Shown here piece after piece: positions 51,860 to 61,532 of a stretch of DNA of 61,828 nucleotides. Position 1 is the stretch's first letter. Each line of letters begins with the position of its first letter. The translations under genes were made by a program, and so were the position numbers. The DNA is from Bacillota bacterium (GTDB taxonomy: Bacteria > Bacillota > UBA4882 > UBA8346), in NCBI GenBank assembly GCA_023401925.1, contig JAEXDA010000045.1, forward strand, positions 1 through 61,828, read 5' to 3'. The notes under the pieces are model-generated. The model was given only the letters and a program-made list of their open reading frames with translations. It searched no databases and had not been told where the DNA came from.

Positions 51860-52474
51860 TCATCGCGATGGACTCGTTACTCTATCAAACCAATATTGAA
51901 ATAAAGGATTTTGTCCTCCTCCGGCATAAAACTCTTTCAGTTGTAACTCGGGATTGAAAAATGCCTGAATTTCCTGGTAGGTTCTGGGTCTGAGGCCTGC
52001 CAGACCATGAAGGTAGAAGTCGAACGCGTGGCGCTTTCCGAAATGGACCAAAACATAATTTGAGTTCTCACCCATCCATTGTAAAATTTGCTTTTTATAG
52101 AGGAACCGGTTTTGGCCGCTGATACCATGAAGACATCCCGAATCCAAAATCAAATCATATTTTTGATCAGTTTCCCATTCCGTTACATCCGCTAGTTCGA
52201 AGTGAATGTCCAATCCGAGCCTTTCGACCCTAATTTTCGCAAATTCCAATGCTGTTGCCACAAAATCGATTCCGGTCACTTGTAAACCCTGTTTAGCCAT
52301 TAATGCAGCATAAACTCCAGTTCCACAACCGATATCCAAAACCCTTCCTTGGCCATTCAAGGATTGAACCGCTTTCTGGAGTAATAGAGGCATTTTTTCA
52401 CAATACCATCCCAATTCCGACTCTTGATTGACACGATAATAAAGCATTTCATATAGCCGCCTGCGTGAACCCAT
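51860..52474 (-). CDS. SAM-dependent methyltransferase
   Basis: A 204-aa class I methyltransferase: motif I VLDIGCGTGVYAALMA, motif II VTGIDFVATALEFA, motif IV YDLILDSGCLHGIS. The DSGCLHGI and DFYLHGL text resembles the thiopurine S-methyltransferase-like group. AAAGGAAG precedes ATG 52474, chosen over the ATG at 52489 that precedes that site. Convergent with merR (14-bp gap). Substrate unknown. Confidence 0.82.
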   Translation of the reverse strand: MGSRRRLYEMLYYRVNQESELGWYCEKMPLLLQKAVQSLNGQGRVLDIGCGTGVYAALMAKQGLQVTGIDFVATALEFAKIRVERLGLDIHFELADVTEWETDQKYDLILDSGCLHGISGQNRFLYKKQILQWMGENSNYVLVHFGKRHAFDFYLHGLAGLRPRTYQEIQAFFNPELQLKEFYAGGGQNPLFQYWFDRVTSPSR

Positions 52475-52612
52475 TTTTCTTCCTTTCATTTACCCGCAAA
52501 AAATTTGCTTTTGCTTATATAACGGATTCAGGATGGCTTTTATTGCACTCTGAAAACTTTTTGGCTATGCTGGTGAATCTAAATTGAAACATAAGGTAAT
52601 ATTCAACCCAAC

Positions 52613-53191
52613 TCAGGCATTGCCTTGTTCTTCTTTTTGAATCCGATTCCGGGTTTCCGCATCAATCATTTCCCGGATTCGGCGAATCACCGGATGATAA
52701 TTTGTATAGGCTTGTCCATATTGAAGATTGAATTCGTAATCAAAATCGGCAGGGTTATTTCCCTGGTTGTGCTGAATAATCGTTTCCATTTTGTCGAGGG
52801 CTTTGGCCATCTTTGCTTCCGGACTCTCCCCCAGATTGTATTCCCGGCATAATGCCAATATTTTTTCACGGTTGGTTTCCGGAAGCGGCGCCAATAATTT
52901 CGACAACGCTTCCTCTTCCTTTTTCAGCTTCTCCACAGGGTCAATTGGGATTTTAGCAGAAATATCCCCTTCATAAGCCTCACCCAAGTCATGAACCAGT
53001 CCCAGGCGAATGACCCGGTTTACATCAACATCCGGGAAGTCGTTCTCAAGAACGAGAGCGAACATGGATAACCGCCAAGAATGTTCAGCGACACTCTCCG
53101 TTCTTCCTCCACTGGTCCAGGCAGTTCTGGTGTTGTTTTTCAACCTCTCCAGCTCTTTGACAAACATCATCACGCCGTTATATTCATCCAT
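52613..53191 (-). CDS. HD-domain hydrolase (YfbR-like 5'-deoxynucleotidase)
   Basis: A 192-aa HD phosphohydrolase. The metal site is formed by VAEHSWRLS (His), VHDLGEAYEGDI (His-Asp) and a later Asp (KMAKALDKMETI). Family members such as YfbR dephosphorylate deoxynucleoside 5'-monophosphates; the exact substrate is not certain. It lies downstream of the ABC exporter genes in the same direction, with an 86-bp gap. Confidence 0.85.
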   Translation of the reverse strand: MDEYNGVMMFVKELERLKNNTRTAWTSGGRTESVAEHSWRLSMFALVLENDFPDVDVNRVIRLGLVHDLGEAYEGDISAKIPIDPVEKLKKEEEALSKLLAPLPETNREKILALCREYNLGESPEAKMAKALDKMETIIQHNQGNNPADFDYEFNLQYGQAYTNYHPVIRRIREMIDAETRNRIQKEEQGNA

Positions 53192-53277
53192 TAGGATCCG
53201 CCTCCAATTTTTCAGGATTTTCTACCCAAGGGCTATTTCTGCCATTGCAAATAGTCACCAAATTTATAAAATCGGCC

Positions 53278-55164
53278 TTATCCCTCTTCGGCATTTTCAA
53301 ACTGGCTGAAATACATATGACGGTAAACTCCATTTTTTTCCAGAAGCTGGCGGTGATTGCCGCGTTCCACAATTCTCCCGCCCTCCACAACCATGATCGT
53401 ATCCGCATCCCGAATGGTGCTTAAGCGATGGGCTATCAGAAAGCTGGTACGGCCCTCCATCAGCTTGAGCATTGCCTCTTGAATCCGCAGTTCGGTCCGG
53501 GTATCGACATTACTGGTGGCTTCATCCAAAATCAATATAGCCGGACTAGCTAGAATCGCCCGGGCAATCGCCAATAATTGCCGCTCACCCTGACTTAAAT
53601 TGCCGCCACTTTCCGTCAATACCGTTTCATAACCATGGGGCAAGCGCTGGATAAACATATCGGCATTAGCCATCACCGCAGCCCGGCAGATTTCTTCCTC
53701 CGAAGCATCCAAACGGCCATAGCGGATATTATCACGAATCGTTCCGCTGAAAAGGTAGGTATCCTGTAAAACAATGCCGAAATTCCGGCGCAAACTGTCC
53801 CGGGTATATTCCCGGATATCCCGGCCGTCAATAAGAATCTTTCCGGCGGTAATATCATAAAAGCGCGCCAGCAAGTTGACAACCGTGGTTTTACCGGCGC
53901 CGGTTGGACCTACCAAAGCTGTACTGCTTCCGCTGTGTGCTTCAAAGGAAATATCTTTTAAAATAGGTACATCCGGCCGGTAACCAAAACAAACTCCTTC
54001 AAATACAACATCTCCCCGGGAGTCTTGCAACACCACCGCTCCTGGTAAATCCGCCGGCTCTTCTGCCTCATCCAAGACTTCAAATACCCGTTCCCCGCCT
54101 GCAAGTGCAGTTTGTAAGGTATTGAAGGTATTGGCAATATCATTCAACGGCCTTGCAAATTGCCTGGAGTAACTTAAGAAACTAGCGATAACTCCAACGG
54201 TAATCAATCCTTTGACTGCCAAAATACCGCCGACTCCAGCTACTGCCGCGAATCCCACATTATTAATGACATTCATCAAGGGCATAATATAGCCGGACCA
54301 AATTTGCGCTTTAATGCCTATTTTGCAAAGTTGTCCATTTAACTCGGCGAATCCCGAGATGACTTCCTCTTCGTGATTGAAGGCTTTCACTACATGGATC
54401 CCGGAAATATTCTCTTCGATATGGCCATTCAATTTCCCCAAAACCGCCTGTTGTTCCTTGAAAAGGATCCGGGTCCGGCCGGCAATGGTCCGGGTTAACA
54501 CAAACACTAACGGAATGGTGACCAGGCTTGCCAAAGTCAACAATGGACTCAAAATCAGCATCATTACAAGAGAACCCGTGATCATTAACACCGCCGCCAT
54601 CAATTGGGTAGTGGACTGGGAAATAGTCGTACTAATATTATCAATATCATTCGACAGCCTGCTCATCAGATCACCATGGGTCCGCTGGTCAAAAAAGGAT
54701 ATGGGCAATTTCTGAAGCTTTGCAAATAGAGTCCGTCGCAGACTTTGGACTATCCGTTGCGAAACTCCGGCCATCAGCCACCCCTGTACCAAAGTCAGCA
54801 GGGCATCTGAAAGGTAAGCGGCAAGTAAAACCAGAGTTACAATGGTTAACAAGCTGAAGTTAACCTGTCCATGGCGGGCCGATAGAGCGTCAATTCCCCG
54901 TCCGATTAAAAATGGACCGGTAAGTCCAATTCCGGTATCCACCAGTACCAAAAGAAAAATGAAAGTTAGGCTTTTGCGTTCTTTGCCAAAATGTTGCCAC
55001 AAACGCTTTAAACTTTGGCCAAACTGCTTCGGTTTGGCGCCGGACATTAACCAGCGGGCCCCGCCCCCCCGGCCTCCAAAACCACTCACGGAACCACCAG
55101 GCATATTCCCTGTCCTCCCTATGGCAAAGGAATCGATTTTTCTTGATTCATCTTGCCTACCCAT
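53278..55164 (-). CDS. ABC exporter half-transporter, catalytic-site subunit
   Basis: A 628-aa TM-NBD half-transporter (six TM helices about 65-350). The NBD has Walker A GPTGAGKTTV, a variant signature LSQGERQLLAIARA, Walker B ILILDEATSNVD (catalytic Glu present) and H-loop IAHRLST. A Gly-rich N-terminal tail (SGFGGRGGGARW) is unusual. It pairs with the preceding gene as a BmrCD/TM287-288-like heterodimeric multidrug exporter. ATG 55164 follows AAGGAGG by 9 nt and lies just after the stop of the partner; a frame to 55185 would overlap it. Confidence 0.92.
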   Translation of the reverse strand: MGRQDESRKIDSFAIGRTGNMPGGSVSGFGGRGGGARWLMSGAKPKQFGQSLKRLWQHFGKERKSLTFIFLLVLVDTGIGLTGPFLIGRGIDALSARHGQVNFSLLTIVTLVLLAAYLSDALLTLVQGWLMAGVSQRIVQSLRRTLFAKLQKLPISFFDQRTHGDLMSRLSNDIDNISTTISQSTTQLMAAVLMITGSLVMMLILSPLLTLASLVTIPLVFVLTRTIAGRTRILFKEQQAVLGKLNGHIEENISGIHVVKAFNHEEEVISGFAELNGQLCKIGIKAQIWSGYIMPLMNVINNVGFAAVAGVGGILAVKGLITVGVIASFLSYSRQFARPLNDIANTFNTLQTALAGGERVFEVLDEAEEPADLPGAVVLQDSRGDVVFEGVCFGYRPDVPILKDISFEAHSGSSTALVGPTGAGKTTVVNLLARFYDITAGKILIDGRDIREYTRDSLRRNFGIVLQDTYLFSGTIRDNIRYGRLDASEEEICRAAVMANADMFIQRLPHGYETVLTESGGNLSQGERQLLAIARAILASPAILILDEATSNVDTRTELRIQEAMLKLMEGRTSFLIAHRLSTIRDADTIMVVEGGRIVERGNHRQLLEKNGVYRHMYFSQFENAEEG

Positions 55165-55165
55165 A

Positions 55166-56893
55166 TCAAAAATCCTCCTTGCCAATCTGGGAGCGATAAA
55201 TATCCTGATATACCGAAGATGATTGCATCAACTGCTCATGAGAACCTATTCCTACGATTTCACCATCATCAAGGACGATGATTTTATCGGTTCCCATAGC
55301 GGAGACAATTCTTTGGGTTATAATCAAACAGGTCATTCCCTGGGAATACCTTTTCATACCCATCCGGATTTTGGCTTCCGTCGCCATGTCCACCGCGCTG
55401 GTACTATCATCCAAAATCAGAATTTCCGGTTTTTTAATCAATGCTCTGGCAATGGAGATCCGCTGTTTTTGGCCCCCAGAGAGATTAACGCCGCCTTGCC
55501 CCAGATAAGTCTGATATCCCTCGGGGAAACTGCTGATAAACTCGTGTGCCTGGGCAACCCAGGCCGCTTTCTCCACCTCATCCAGGTCCGCCTTGCTTTT
55601 ACCCCAGCGAATGTTGTCCATAATGGTCCCGGTGAACAAAACCGTTTTTTGAGGCACGATAGCGATTTTTCGCCGCAGTTCCACGAGGCTGGCATCTTTT
55701 ACATTTATCCCGTCGACCTTGATGACTCCGGAGGTGGCATCATGAAAACGGGGTACCAGGTTCACCAAACTACTCTTGCCAGAACCGGTGGAACCGATAA
55801 GCGCCACAGTTTCCCCCGGCTGACAGGTAAAGGTAATTTTTTTCAATATGGCTTCTTCTATCTGGCCTGTGTAAGAAAAAAACACATCCCTAAATTCTAT
55901 TTTCCCACGAGAGTCGTCGAATGGCTCCGGCTGAGGATGCTCACGCATACTATTCTCCTGTACCATCACTTCAGCGATTCGTTCCGTCGATGCCCGGGCT
56001 CTCACAAACATATTAAAAACAAAAGAAATGGTCATCAAGGAGGCCAGAATCTGGGTCATGTAATTGACAAAAGCGATGACCTGTCCGACTTGCATATGCT
56101 CGCTATGGACCCGGAGCCCACCCAGCCATAAAACAGCAACTATCCCTAAATTTACAGTTAAAGTAATCGTAGGAGTAAAAATGGCCATTATCCGCATGGC
56201 TTTTGTAGAAACCGCAGCCAAATCTTGATTGGCCTCCCCGAACCGTTCCATTTCATAATCAAAACGGTTAAAAGCCTTGACCACTCGGACTCCGTTCAAA
56301 TACTCCCCCATCACGGTATTCAGTCCATCCAATTTTCGCTGCACTTTGCGAAAAAAAGGATAACCAATCCGGACATTGATAAACATCAGAAAAGCAATTA
56401 CCGGTACAACCGCAATCAAGATTACAGCCAAGTGGGGATTGAGCATAGTGGCCATGATAATACTTCCGATACAAACTAGCGGTGCTTTAACGAAAATCCG
56501 CATCAGACCGTTCACAAAGTTTTGAACCTGGGTTACATCATTGGTAAGCCTAGTTACCAACGAACCGGTTTCAAATTGATTGATGTTATCAAAGGAAAAG
56601 CCTTGGATCTTCTTAAACAGATCAAAACGGAGTTCCGCCCCAAAACATTGGGAAACGTTATTCGAAATAATATTCCGGCCCACTGCGGCGATGGCTCCCA
56701 ACGCCGTAACTCCCAACATGACTCCGCCCATCGTTAGAACATACCTTAGTTGATGCCGGGCGACGCCGATATCGATGATCTTGGACATAATCGTCGGCTG
56801 AAGCAGATCGCAAAAAGCTTCTGTCATTAAAAAGGCGACCCCAAGGCAAAAAAACTTCCAATATTTGTTGATATATTTCTTCATAAATTCCAT
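55166..56893 (-). CDS. ABC exporter half-transporter, degenerate-site subunit
   Basis: A 575-aa TM-NBD half-transporter. Walker A GSTGSGKSSLVN and signature LSGGQKQRISIARA are intact, but Walker B reads ILILDDSTSAVD: the catalytic Glu is Asp, as in the degenerate subunit of heterodimeric exporters (TM287, BmrC-like). Encoded first, directly before its partner, and after marR. Probably exports hydrophobic compounds. Confidence 0.92.
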   Translation of the reverse strand: MEFMKKYINKYWKFFCLGVAFLMTEAFCDLLQPTIMSKIIDIGVARHQLRYVLTMGGVMLGVTALGAIAAVGRNIISNNVSQCFGAELRFDLFKKIQGFSFDNINQFETGSLVTRLTNDVTQVQNFVNGLMRIFVKAPLVCIGSIIMATMLNPHLAVILIAVVPVIAFLMFINVRIGYPFFRKVQRKLDGLNTVMGEYLNGVRVVKAFNRFDYEMERFGEANQDLAAVSTKAMRIMAIFTPTITLTVNLGIVAVLWLGGLRVHSEHMQVGQVIAFVNYMTQILASLMTISFVFNMFVRARASTERIAEVMVQENSMREHPQPEPFDDSRGKIEFRDVFFSYTGQIEEAILKKITFTCQPGETVALIGSTGSGKSSLVNLVPRFHDATSGVIKVDGINVKDASLVELRRKIAIVPQKTVLFTGTIMDNIRWGKSKADLDEVEKAAWVAQAHEFISSFPEGYQTYLGQGGVNLSGGQKQRISIARALIKKPEILILDDSTSAVDMATEAKIRMGMKRYSQGMTCLIITQRIVSAMGTDKIIVLDDGEIVGIGSHEQLMQSSSVYQDIYRSQIGKEDF

Positions 56894-57002
56894 CGTGATG
56901 TTTCCCTTCGGTATTGTTCACCAAACAGTCCGTAATCTTCGAATGAAGTATCAGGCTTCAAATACTTCAGTCCATTTAAAGGGTTCACCTTTCCGGTGTG
57001 AA

Positions 57003-57455
57003 TCATCCCTCATTGTTATCGTTATTCCCCAAATGGAAACATAGTTTTTCAATGATCGTTACCATCTGTTCTTTTTCTTCTTCCGATAGAGTGTTGAAGA
57101 GACTGTCTGCAAAATCATCATGGATGGCAATTAATTGTTCGACTTCCCTCCGGCCTGTTACTGTCAAATAGTTTCGCATCATTCTTTGATCTTGCTCATC
57201 CTGTTTCCGGGTAATAAATCCGGATTCTTCCAGCTTCATCAACATTTCTGTCATTGAAGATGGTCTTATGTCCATTTGCTCCGCCAAATCCCTTTGATTG
57301 GCGCCGTTTTTTTTCGCTATCAAATGTAATAAATAAGCCTGCCGGTGATAAAGGCCACCTTTTTCACGGATGGCCTGATGAGAAGCGCGCCGAATTTGAC
57401 GGGTGAGCCGTTGCAAAGCATTAAAAAGCATATTCGAAGTTGAGGTAAACATCAT
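57003..57455 (-). CDS. MarR-family regulator
   Basis: A 150-aa winged-helix repressor: NQRDLAEQMDIRPSSMTEML, MKLEESGFITRKQDEQDQRM is the recognition helix and wing. It is the first gene of marR-ABC-ABC, with two GGTACC-centred palindromes around its promoter. Confidence 0.92.
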   Translation of the reverse strand: MMFTSTSNMLFNALQRLTRQIRRASHQAIREKGGLYHRQAYLLHLIAKKNGANQRDLAEQMDIRPSSMTEMLMKLEESGFITRKQDEQDQRMMRNYLTVTGRREVEQLIAIHDDFADSLFNTLSEEEKEQMVTIIEKLCFHLGNNDNNEG

Positions 57456-57474
57456 AAACCCCCGGGGATATTTT

Positions 57475-57490
57475 ATTTAGGTACCTAAAT
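57475..57490. promoter_or_regulatory. MarR operator 1
   Basis: ATTTAGGTACCTAAAT is a perfect 16-bp palindrome, 9 bp downstream of the -10 box. Confidence 0.75.
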
Positions 57491-57498
57491 TAATTTAT

Positions 57499-57527
57499 AC
57501 TATACCACTTAACCTGACAAAATTCAA
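57499..57527 (-). promoter_or_regulatory. Promoter of the marR-ABC operon
   Basis: TTGAAT (57527-57522) and TATAGT (57504-57499) on the minus strand, spacing 17 bp, lying between the two palindromes. Confidence 0.65.
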
Positions 57528-57530
57528 AAA

Positions 57531-57548
57531 AAATTAGGTACCTAATTT
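57531..57548. promoter_or_regulatory. MarR operator 2
   Basis: AAATTAGGTACCTAATTT is a perfect 18-bp palindrome, sharing TTAGGTACCTAA with operator 1 and lying just upstream of the -35 box. Confidence 0.75.
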
Positions 57549-57885
57549 TTATTGGCATATTCTCATCCAGTTTTTTTACAAAATAATTATAAAACCGTAT
57601 TTTCAGGCATGTTAACAAGCCTAATTCCGAATCTCCTTTTCCGGTCACAACTTTGAAGGACAAAGTAGCAGATTCATTCACCCCTTTTACGTTTCATTAA
57701 TATAATTTATAGATGCTCCGAATCCATTCGGTAAGTCTATCAAAAAAAACTCCATTCAATGTCTATACGCCTGAAGATGCAAAATGCAAGAACCCTAAGG
57801 TTCCCACAAATCAAAATTCCTTCGAATGTTTCATTAGAAAACTTGCCGAACCCGAGAAAAAATCATAAAAGTAGAGTGATGCCAT
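57549..57885. other. Intergenic stretch before the patatin gene
   Basis: No gene, palindrome or clear promoter recognised; AT-rich. A 63-codon minus-strand frame across the operators is not supported. Confidence 0.4.
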
Positions 57886-58803
57886 TTGAAACGGGCCTTG
57901 GTATTATCTGGAGGTAGTGAAAGAGGGGCTTTTGAAGTTGGCGCAATCGATTATCTGGTAAACCATGGGGGCTTTGATTTTCAATGTTTTTTCGGAACCA
58001 GTATTGGCGCATTAAACGCCACCATTTTAGGCCAGGCCCGCAATCATGAGGAATTAAGCATCCGGACCCGGCAGTTGATGAAACTTTGGCTTAGTATTCG
58101 GGGTTCTCGATCCGTTTACCGCAAAAATCCTTTGGGTTTAATCAATTTAGCTTTCGGTGGTCAGTCCTTATATAATCCGGCCGGATTACGCCAGTTATTG
58201 AGAAAAAATATTGATTTAAACTTATTATTCGACCCGGCGACCATGGTTAAAGTTGCAACGGTGGCCTTGGAAACCGGCGAACTATTTTACGCCGATTCCC
58301 GCTTCCCTGAGTTACGGAATGATTTCCTACATTACGTTTTGGCAAGTGCCAGTATCCCGTTTTATTTCCCTGGGGTGCCGATTCACGGGAAACACTGGTA
58401 TGATGGCGGGTTAAGAGACATCACTCCCCTGGGAACTGTTTTTGATGAAGAGCCCGATGAGATCGTCGTTATCACAACTTATCCTGTAAATTCAGAGTTA
58501 GAGCCAGTCCTTCCCGCAGTGCCCTATCAAGGGCCATTTAGAAATTTGAATCAAATGATTGCCATTATAATGAATGCCATTGCTGCCAAGGATCTACAAT
58601 TGGCCAACGCCATCAATCAAGACAGCCGGAACTTTCCGCTTAAAAAAAGGATCCCTTTACGAATTGTTGCTCCGGAAAAACCTTTTCCCCACAACAAAGT
58701 GGCTTTTAACCCAACTGCGATCCGCAAATATATCCAATTGGGTTTTAGCGCCGCCCAGAAACCCATTGTCTTGTCAACCTGCGGTTTAAAGTTCTGGTAT
58801 TAG
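57886..58803 (+). CDS. Patatin-like phospholipase
   Basis: A 305-aa patatin-family lipase/acyl hydrolase. The oxyanion loop LSGGSERGAFEVGA, nucleophile Ser in GTSIGALNA and catalytic Asp in YDGGLRD form the Ser-Asp dyad. There is no signal peptide, so it acts in the cytoplasm, probably on membrane lipids. The only start in frame near the domain is TTG at 57886; an ATG just upstream is in another frame. The ribosome-binding site is poor. It is convergent with the ACT gene (2-bp gap). Confidence 0.88.
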   Translation: MKRALVLSGGSERGAFEVGAIDYLVNHGGFDFQCFFGTSIGALNATILGQARNHEELSIRTRQLMKLWLSIRGSRSVYRKNPLGLINLAFGGQSLYNPAGLRQLLRKNIDLNLLFDPATMVKVATVALETGELFYADSRFPELRNDFLHYVLASASIPFYFPGVPIHGKHWYDGGLRDITPLGTVFDEEPDEIVVITTYPVNSELEPVLPAVPYQGPFRNLNQMIAIIMNAIAAKDLQLANAINQDSRNFPLKKRIPLRIVAPEKPFPHNKVAFNPTAIRKYIQLGFSAAQKPIVLSTCGLKFWY

Positions 58804-58805
58804 GG

Positions 58806-59234
58806 CTAGATCAGATTTAAATCCTGATCGGTTAAAATCGTAATTCCACTGGATTTTAAAATATCCTCGGCTAAAGGAAATTTCTCAACCTCAACAACTA
58901 TGGCCGCCTCACGGTGGTTTTCAATCACAAAGCCGTAACAATCCTCAATGTTGATCGTATTGGATGACAAAATGTTTAATAAATTATACAAACCACCCGG
59001 TTGATCCGGCACTTTGGCAATGAGAATTTTCCGTTTCGATACCGTTATATTATCCTGTTTTAACACCAGATACGCTTTCTCAATGTCACCGACAACCACC
59101 TTGACAACCCCGAAATCACCGGCGCTGGCCATGGAAAAAGCTTTTAAATTAATTTGGTTGTCTGCTAAAATCTTGGTGATCTTCTCCAATTGACCCGGTT
59201 TATTTTGAACGAAGATTGATAAATGAAAGGCCAT
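58806..59234 (-). CDS. ACT-domain protein (tandem ACT)
   Basis: A 142-aa protein with two ACT folds (AFHLSIFVQNKPGQLEKITK; ILIAKVPDQPGGLYNLLNIL). This type follows phenylacetate-CoA ligase-like genes in many anaerobes and probably binds an amino acid to regulate the enzyme. It lies 17 bp downstream of paaK and is co-transcribed. Confidence 0.88.
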   Translation of the reverse strand: MAFHLSIFVQNKPGQLEKITKILADNQINLKAFSMASAGDFGVVKVVVGDIEKAYLVLKQDNITVSKRKILIAKVPDQPGGLYNLLNILSSNTINIEDCYGFVIENHREAAIVVEVEKFPLAEDILKSSGITILTDQDLNLI

Positions 59235-59251
59235 CCTGATCCCTCCGCAAA

Positions 59252-60532
59252 TTATTCTTCCCGCAAATCATATACACGTTTAGCTTTTCCTTCCGCCGCA
59301 GGCAGACTGCCTGGTTCCACCAATTCCACCACCGGGGATATCACCAGATCGGTTTTCAGTTCTTCCATGATTTTATGCTGGAGCGCTGTCAGTCCTGACA
59401 GGGTTCCTTCAAAGAATTCTTTATCGACTTCGATTTTTACCATCAGTTTATCCATATAGTTTTCTTTATGGATCTCGATCAAATAATTACGGCCGACTCC
59501 GGGAATTTTCATAATGGTCTGCTCTATTTGGACCGGGAATATGTTGACCCCATTGATAATCAGCATGTCGTCAGCCCGGCCTTTGATTCGGTCGATGCGG
59601 CGGTGGGTCCGTCCACACCGGCATGTTCCCGGTAAGATCCGGGTCAAGTCACCGGTCCGGTAACGGATCACCGGCATCGCCTCTCTCCGTAAAGTGGTTA
59701 ACACCAGCTCACCTTCCTCACCGTCGGGTAAGACTTCGCCGGTTTTGGGATCAATGACTTCCACATAAAAATAATCTTCCCAGATATGCATCCCGGTCTG
59801 ATAAGGACACTCAAAAGCCACTCCCGGGCCGCAAACTTCCGACAAGCCATAGGAGTTGTAAGCCTTGATTTCGTAAAGCTCTTCAATTTGCTTTCGCAGG
59901 CCTTCACTATGGGGTTCGGATCCGATAAAGGCGATCTTGAGTTTGAGATCTTTTTTAGGATCCAGATCGAGCTCGGCAAAATTTGAATAAAGCCGTAGCG
60001 CATAACTGGGTAAAATATGGACCGCTGTAGTTCCAAATTTTTGCATAAACCAAATCTGGCGCTTGCTGTTACCCGGTCCGGTAGGAATTGTCAACGCCCC
60101 AATCTTCTCAGCCCCGTAGTGAAAGCCCAGGCCTCCGGTAAAAAGCCCGTAACCCATGGTATTTTGAAAAACGTCATCTTTCCGGACTCCGGTCATATAC
60201 ATGCAACGGGCCACCAGGTTGGCCCAAATATCAATGTCTTGCTTGGTATGAAACACTACGGTCGGATTGCCGGTGGTTCCGGAAGAGGAATGCAACCTGA
60301 CAATGGAATCCAGGCCGACCGTTAGAAATCCGTAGGGAAAACTGTCCCGTAGGTCCTGTTTATGTGTAAAAAGTACGCTGGTAATATCTTTCAAAGACTG
60401 AACCGGCTTTAAATTAAAAGCTTTGTAAAACTCCGCATTGCGCGCCCGTTCGATGGACGCATTTACCATTCTCAGTTGAAACTCCTGCAACTGCGCATGT
60501 TCAATCGTCTCCCACTCTTTTTCCCAGTACAA
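59252..60532 (-). CDS. paaK: Phenylacetate-CoA ligase (AMP-forming)
   Basis: A 426-aa PaaK-type ligase, activating an aryl acetate to its CoA ester with ATP. Motifs: LHSSSGTTGNPTVVFHT (P-loop), YGLSEVCGPGVAFEC, RYRTGDLTRI and the C-terminal IKGRADDMLIINGVNIFP. Full length. In other anaerobes it sits with iorAB (indolepyruvate oxidoreductase); those genes are not seen here. AAGGGGGAG precedes the ATG. Confidence 0.92.
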   Translation of the reverse strand: MYWEKEWETIEHAQLQEFQLRMVNASIERARNAEFYKAFNLKPVQSLKDITSVLFTHKQDLRDSFPYGFLTVGLDSIVRLHSSSGTTGNPTVVFHTKQDIDIWANLVARCMYMTGVRKDDVFQNTMGYGLFTGGLGFHYGAEKIGALTIPTGPGNSKRQIWFMQKFGTTAVHILPSYALRLYSNFAELDLDPKKDLKLKIAFIGSEPHSEGLRKQIEELYEIKAYNSYGLSEVCGPGVAFECPYQTGMHIWEDYFYVEVIDPKTGEVLPDGEEGELVLTTLRREAMPVIRYRTGDLTRILPGTCRCGRTHRRIDRIKGRADDMLIINGVNIFPVQIEQTIMKIPGVGRNYLIEIHKENYMDKLMVKIEVDKEFFEGTLSGLTALQHKIMEELKTDLVISPVVELVEPGSLPAAEGKAKRVYDLREE

Positions 60533-60627
60533 AGAAACTCCCCCTTATCTACCGTGCTACAAAATTTGTTTCCAGGATGAATTCGCCAAATTAATTGAAA
60601 ATCCTACCCAAAGCAGGAGGGAATGCA

Positions 60628-61182
60628 TCAAACACCGGATGGTATCTTATCTTCCATTAAATTTCGAAGATTGATAGTGTTCCCGTCCACCACAAAAGTA
60701 CCATCGCCATTGGCATGAAAGGTCCGGCGTTCTTTGCGCTCATGATCGATCCAGGCGTGTATCCCATCCAAAATAAAAATCCCCTGGGGCTCCAAATAAT
60801 CGGTAACCCGGCATTCAATACAGGCAAGACACTCCGAAATCAAGGGCGCCATTACCTTTTTCGCCGGTAATGGAGTTAAATCGAATTTTTCAAACTTGTC
60901 CACTTGGGTGCCGGTGCAATCTCCAATGCTGACCACTTTTTCCATCAGATCAACCGTAGGAATCGCCAGAACACATTCGCGGGTATGGATCAGGGCTTTG
61001 AAGGAATGATTCCATGGACCGGTTGTCAGAGCCATCCGCGGTGTAAAATCCACCACCATGTGCCATGAGAGTGTCATAATATTATTCCGCCCATTGTCAT
61101 TGGTTGTCACCAGGATCACCGGTCCCGGCTCAATCAACATAAACGCTTTTCGAATCGGTAATTCGGACATTGGCATACTCAT
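60628..61182 (-). CDS. Flavin reductase-like domain protein
   Basis: A 184-aa FMN-binding flavin reductase-family protein (split barrel). PGPVILVTTNDNGRNNIMTL and PWNHSFKALIHTRECVLAIP fit the FMN site, and FEKFDLTPLPAKKV is typical. Related proteins reduce FMN or act as diffusible flavoproteins. It precedes paaK by 95 bp in the same direction. Confidence 0.85.
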   Translation of the reverse strand: MSMPMSELPIRKAFMLIEPGPVILVTTNDNGRNNIMTLSWHMVVDFTPRMALTTGPWNHSFKALIHTRECVLAIPTVDLMEKVVSIGDCTGTQVDKFEKFDLTPLPAKKVMAPLISECLACIECRVTDYLEPQGIFILDGIHAWIDHERKERRTFHANGDGTFVVDGNTINLRNLMEDKIPSGV

Positions 61183-61253
61183 CCACCGCCTTTTTTCCTT
61201 TCTAACTTCATTATACTCTTAATCTTTTTCCAAAAACATATTCTCTCCTTTGC

Positions 61254-61532
61254 TCATTTCCCTATCTTTATATCCATCACTTCCAGCATCATTAACACGG
61301 CGAGCTTAAAACCATATCCAAAGGATGCGTAAGCTTCCATCACGCTTATATTGCAATCCACATCCAAAAGCTCTTCCACCGTTTGATAATCTTCAGCCGG
61401 CAGTCTGGTTTCCAACATTTTCATGAGGCCGGATTTTTTCTCGTTTACGGAGTGGAATTCCGGATCTTGGGGGACGATTTGTTCCAAGGGGTATAGGTGG
61501 CCGAGATATAATTCTTCCAGAAAGGATTTCAT
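61254..61532 (-). CDS. DUF6809-like small protein (92 aa)
   Basis: The N-terminal LEELYLGHLYPLEQIVPQDP and the helical core (LPAEDYQTVEELLDVDCNIS) followed by SFGYGFKLAVLMMLEV fit the DUF6809 family of small helical proteins in Firmicutes. Function unknown. It stands alone upstream of the flavin reductase gene. Confidence 0.7.
   Translation of the reverse strand: MKSFLEELYLGHLYPLEQIVPQDPEFHSVNEKKSGLMKMLETRLPAEDYQTVEELLDVDCNISVMEAYASFGYGFKLAVLMMLEVMDIKIGK

Noticed and set aside
55223..56131. 302-codon plus-strand frame opposite the ABC transporter gene
   Set aside because: Antisense to a clear ABC half-transporter; the sense strand has all the motifs.
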